Assembly (NCBI RefSeq): GCF_009362785.1
Contig: NZ_WHNQ01000017.1
Location: 105,990 to 169,989, forward strand
Direction of reading: 5' to 3'
Origin: Paraburkholderia atlantica
GTDB lineage: Bacteria; Pseudomonadota; Gammaproteobacteria; Burkholderiales; Burkholderiaceae
DNA length: 64,000 nt
How positions within the stretch are numbered: the first letter of the stretch is position 1; each line of letters starts with the position of its first letter. A model generated the notes under the pieces. The model was not told the origin of the DNA and did not search any database. It worked only from the letters and a program-made list of their open reading frames with translations. The position numbers were made by a program, and so were the translations under genes. Shown one piece after another: positions 61,480 through 64,000 of this stretch.

Positions 61480-62886
61480 ATGCCGAGCACCGTGAACGCT
61501 GGTCCAAGACTGGACAGATTGCCCCTCTCCGGTTTTCACCGGCGCATCCTCTGGCTGATCGGCGGAGGCATGTTTCTCGATTCGTTCGATATCTACCTCG
61601 CCGGCGGCGTGCTCGGCGCGCTCGCGAAGAGCGGCTGGTCGACGATGCAATTGAATGCGGCGTTTCTGTCGTCGACATTCGTCGGCATGTTATTGGGCGC
61701 ATTCACGGCGGGTTTGCTTGGCGATGCAAAAGGCCGCAAGTTCACCTATCAATTCAATCTCGCGATCTTCGGTCTCGCGTCGTTCGCCGGCGCGCTCGCG
61801 CCGAACATGACGTGGCTGATCGTCTGCCGTTTCTTCATGGGCCTCGGGCTCGGCGCGGAAATCGTCGTTGGCTATGGATCGGTCGGCGAGTTCATTCCGC
61901 CGGCCGTGCGCGGCAAGTGGTCCGCGTACCTGTCGCTGATCACGAACTCCGCGCTGTTCTTCTCGACGTTCATCGGCTATCTGATCATTCCGTCGATCGG
62001 CTGGCGAGCGATGTTTGCGATCGTCGGCATCGGCGCGTCGATCGTCTGGGTGATTCGCAAGAAGATGCCGGAGTCGCCGCGCTGGCTCGAATCGAAGGGC
62101 CGCTACGCCGAAGCCGATGCGATTCTTCGCGCGGCGGAAGCCGAATCGGCAAAGGGTCAGCCATTGCCGCCCTTCACGCCTTCGTTCGAATCGGCCTCTG
62201 CCGCACCGCGCCCCACCACGCTCTTCGAATTGTTCAAGGGCCCGCAGATTCGCCGCACGCTGCTCGCGATCTGCGTGCAGATCGCCGTCAACGTCGTGAT
62301 TTACGGCTTCATCGTCTGGGTGCCGACCTTCCTGATCAAGCAAGGTCTCGGCATGGCGTCGTCGCTCGGCTATACGACGCTGATGTCGCTCGGCGGTCCC
62401 GCCGGCGCCTTCCTCGGAGTGCTGATCGCGGACCGGATCGGCCGTAAGAATGGGCTCATTGCGGTCGCGGTGATCGCCGCCGTGGTCGGCTGGCTGTACG
62501 GACACTCGACGAACGTCGCGACCGCCACCGTGCTCGGCTTCCTGCTTTTCACGCTCACCTATCTGATGGTCGCGCTCGGCATCGCGACTTACGTCCCCGA
62601 ACTGTTCGCCACTGAAAACCGCATGCGCGCGAACGGCATTGCGGGTTGCGCGGGCCGCATCGCCGGCATTCTCGCGCCGCAACTCGTGGTCGTCATGTAT
62701 GCGGCGGGCGGCGTGCGCGACGTGCTGTCGGTGATCGTCGGCGTGCTCGTCGCGATGGCCGCGATTCTCGCGGTGTTCGGCATCGAAACGAATCAGCGCT
62801 CGCTCGAAGACATCGCGCCGCCGCCCACGGACGACATCGACACCGCGCTCGCCGGTGCATCGGTCGCGCGCGAACCGCGTCAATGA
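61480..62886 (+). CDS. MFS transporter (sugar-porter / metabolite:H+ symporter type)
   Basis: 468 residues, 12 predicted membrane segments. FLDSFDIYLAGG in TM1, GLLGDAKGRK in the first cytosolic loop and PESPRWLESKGRY after TM6 are hallmarks of the sugar/acid symporter branch, different from the AAHS copies. AGGAG precedes ATG 61480. It lies between the GntR gene and the lyase gene on the same strand and probably imports the lyase substrate or its precursor. Confidence 0.88.
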   Translation: MPSTVNAGPRLDRLPLSGFHRRILWLIGGGMFLDSFDIYLAGGVLGALAKSGWSTMQLNAAFLSSTFVGMLLGAFTAGLLGDAKGRKFTYQFNLAIFGLASFAGALAPNMTWLIVCRFFMGLGLGAEIVVGYGSVGEFIPPAVRGKWSAYLSLITNSALFFSTFIGYLIIPSIGWRAMFAIVGIGASIVWVIRKKMPESPRWLESKGRYAEADAILRAAEAESAKGQPLPPFTPSFESASAAPRPTTLFELFKGPQIRRTLLAICVQIAVNVVIYGFIVWVPTFLIKQGLGMASSLGYTTLMSLGGPAGAFLGVLIADRIGRKNGLIAVAVIAAVVGWLYGHSTNVATATVLGFLLFTLTYLMVALGIATYVPELFATENRMRANGIAGCAGRIAGILAPQLVVVMYAAGGVRDVLSVIVGVLVAMAAILAVFGIETNQRSLEDIAPPPTDDIDTALAGASVAREPRQ

Positions 62887-62933
62887 GCCAACTTCGAATC
62901 GGCGCACATTCATCGTCATCAAACGGAAATAGC

Positions 62934-63806
62934 ATGAACGCACAGCACAAACGTCAGCAATTGAAGGCACGTCTCGCACAACCGGAAATCGTCACCGCGC
63001 CCGGCATCTTCGATCTGATCTCCGCGAAGATGGCCGACTCGATGCAATTCGATTGCCTGTACATGACGGGGTTCGGCACGGTCGCGTCTTACCTCGGTCT
63101 GCCCGATGCGGGCCTCGCCACTTATACCGACATGGTCGATCGCGTCACTGCGTTTTGCGGCGCCACCGTCACGCCCTTGATCTGCGACGGCGATACCGGC
63201 TACGGCGGCCTGTTGAACGTCGCGCACACGGTACGCGGCTACGAGCGCGCCGGCGCCGCGGGCATCCAGCTCGAAGACCAGGAGTTTCCGAAGAAATGCG
63301 GCCACACGCCAGGCCGCAAAGTGATTGCGCTCGACGACATGGTGCAGAAGATCAAGGTCGCGGTCGAGACGCGTGACGATGCCAACTTCCACATCGTTGC
63401 ACGCACCGATGCTCGTACATCGCTCGGACTCGACGAAGCGTTGCGACGAGGCGAAGCGTTCGCCAAAGCGGGCGCCGATGTGTTGTTCATCGAATCGCCG
63501 GAAACGGTCGAAGAGTTGGAGACGATCGCACGCACGTTCGATAAGCCGCTGCTCGTGAACATCGTCGAAGGCGGCCGCACACCGCAGCTCACGCCCACCG
63601 AATTGCAGAAGCTCGGTTTTTCGATTGCGATTTATCCGGCTTCGGGCTTTCTCGCGGTCGCGAAAGCACTGCACGATATCTACGGCCAGATCAAGGCGCA
63701 GCGCGGCACCATGCACGCGGAAAACACCATGTATCCGTTCTCCGAAATGTGCAATCTGATGGGCTTCCCAGCCGTATGGCAGTTCGACCGTGAGCATGCC
63801 GAATGA
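62934..63806 (+). CDS. Isocitrate lyase / PEP-mutase superfamily C-C lyase
   Basis: 290 residues of the PEP-mutase/isocitrate-lyase superfamily. Mg-binding DGDTGYGG, IQLEDQEFPKKCGHTPGRK with the catalytic-loop Cys of lyases (KKCGH), and IVARTDARTSLG are present. This pattern fits 2,3-dimethylmalate lyase- or oxaloacetate hydrolase-like enzymes; PrpB has KRCGH. It starts 47 bp after the MFS stop, in the same operon. It could release pyruvate plus a second acid. It is not a typical PrpB, although prpB is missing from the methylcitrate locus in this window. Confidence 0.87.
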   Translation: MNAQHKRQQLKARLAQPEIVTAPGIFDLISAKMADSMQFDCLYMTGFGTVASYLGLPDAGLATYTDMVDRVTAFCGATVTPLICDGDTGYGGLLNVAHTVRGYERAGAAGIQLEDQEFPKKCGHTPGRKVIALDDMVQKIKVAVETRDDANFHIVARTDARTSLGLDEALRRGEAFAKAGADVLFIESPETVEELETIARTFDKPLLVNIVEGGRTPQLTPTELQKLGFSIAIYPASGFLAVAKALHDIYGQIKAQRGTMHAENTMYPFSEMCNLMGFPAVWQFDREHAE

Positions 63807-63919
63807 CGACGGGCTGACAAAATATTACGTTTTTCAGCGTGCTAGACGCGTAGCATATCGGGGGCATGTCCCGCGAGCGCCCCACTCGCATTCGTCATTC
63901 AACCGCGGAGAATTCGGAA

Positions 63920-64000
63920 ATGAGTATTTTTGGTGACATCGTGCACAAGCTGTTCGGCAAAGCGAAGCCGGACCAACCTCCCCCCGCGACGGAACCCACC
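63920..64000 (+). CDS. DUF3597-type protein, 5' end (3' partial)
   Basis: The first 27 codons (MSIFGDIVHKLFGKAKPD and a Pro-rich stretch) match the short amphipathic start typical of DUF3597 proteins. The gene runs off the window. CGGA upstream of ATG 63920 is a modest ribosome binding site. Function unknown. Confidence 0.65.
   Translation, partial: MSIFGDIVHKLFGKAKPDQPPPATEPT

Noticed and set aside
62934..63806. The ICL/PEP-mutase-family gene considered as a relocated prpB
   Set aside because: Its catalytic block (KKCGHTPGRK) and flanking residues differ from the PrpB pattern (KRCGH), and it sits in a GntR-MFS operon.

Overview
The window is GC-rich, densely coded DNA with the gene content of a Burkholderiaceae bacterium, most like Paraburkholderia or Burkholderia. 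Pointers are the prpR/prpC/acnD/prpF methylcitrate locus, several AAHS-type aromatic-acid transporters, IclR, GntR(FCD) and AsnC regulators, a Wzy-type exopolysaccharide locus, and 4-oxalomesaconate hydratase/aldolase genes. I saw no tRNA, rRNA, CRISPR array, transposase or phage module. Genus assignment is inference; no search was run.

Layout. 1-7.8 kb: end of a low-complexity Gly/Asn/Met protein with its terminator, an opgC-tannase pair coupled by an ATGA overlap, an acyltransferase, a small Pro-rich protein, a divergent FtsH-like protease and a small unknown protein. 8.0-16.7 kb: an unusual catabolic cluster of an IclR regulator, an AAHS transporter, a metal-dependent TIM-barrel isomerase/dehydratase, a NIPSNAP protein, two KstD-like flavoproteins and a divergent shikimate-dehydrogenase-like enzyme. 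IclR-box-like palindromes lie in front of both flavoprotein genes. 16.8-20.8 kb: a degenerate ABC ATPase, an MDR oxidoreductase, an IsdG/HmoA-like monooxygenase, a DUF305 protein and an MFS transporter.

20.9-28.6 kb: the methylcitrate locus prpC-acnD-prpF, read leftwards from a well-formed sigma54 promoter, with divergent prpR. prpB is missing, and a decapitated methyltransferase abuts prpF. 28.6-31.5 kb: a lower-GC effector/immunity island. Both toxin-like genes carry single-base frameshifts while their overlapping immunity-type genes stay open, and a 65-bp copy of prpR DNA lies inside the island. 31.7-38.7 kb: a tartrate/D-malate dehydrogenase-type enzyme, an M14 deacylase, a second AAHS transporter, a divergent LysE/AsnC pair and small unknown proteins, with an RraA-like remnant.

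38.7-56.1 kb: an exopolysaccharide locus with a WcaJ-type initiating transferase, ManC, Wzy-like polymerase, Wzx flippase, three glycosyltransferases, a clan-A glycoside hydrolase and a Wzc/BceF tyrosine autokinase, plus a GlxA/AraC regulator. ATP-grasp enzymes of two different families sit at its two ends. wza and wzb are absent. 56.1-63.8 kb: an aromatic meta-cleavage segment (ligJ, ligK, a solute-binding-like protein without a signal peptide, an AAHS transporter) divergent from a GntR regulator, an MFS transporter and a PEP-mutase/isocitrate-lyase-family lyase. The window ends inside a DUF3597-type gene.

The best candidates for something undescribed are the IclR-linked flavoprotein/AroE-like/TIM-barrel pathway, the decayed-toxin/retained-immunity island, and the exopolysaccharide locus flanked by two ATP-grasp enzymes.
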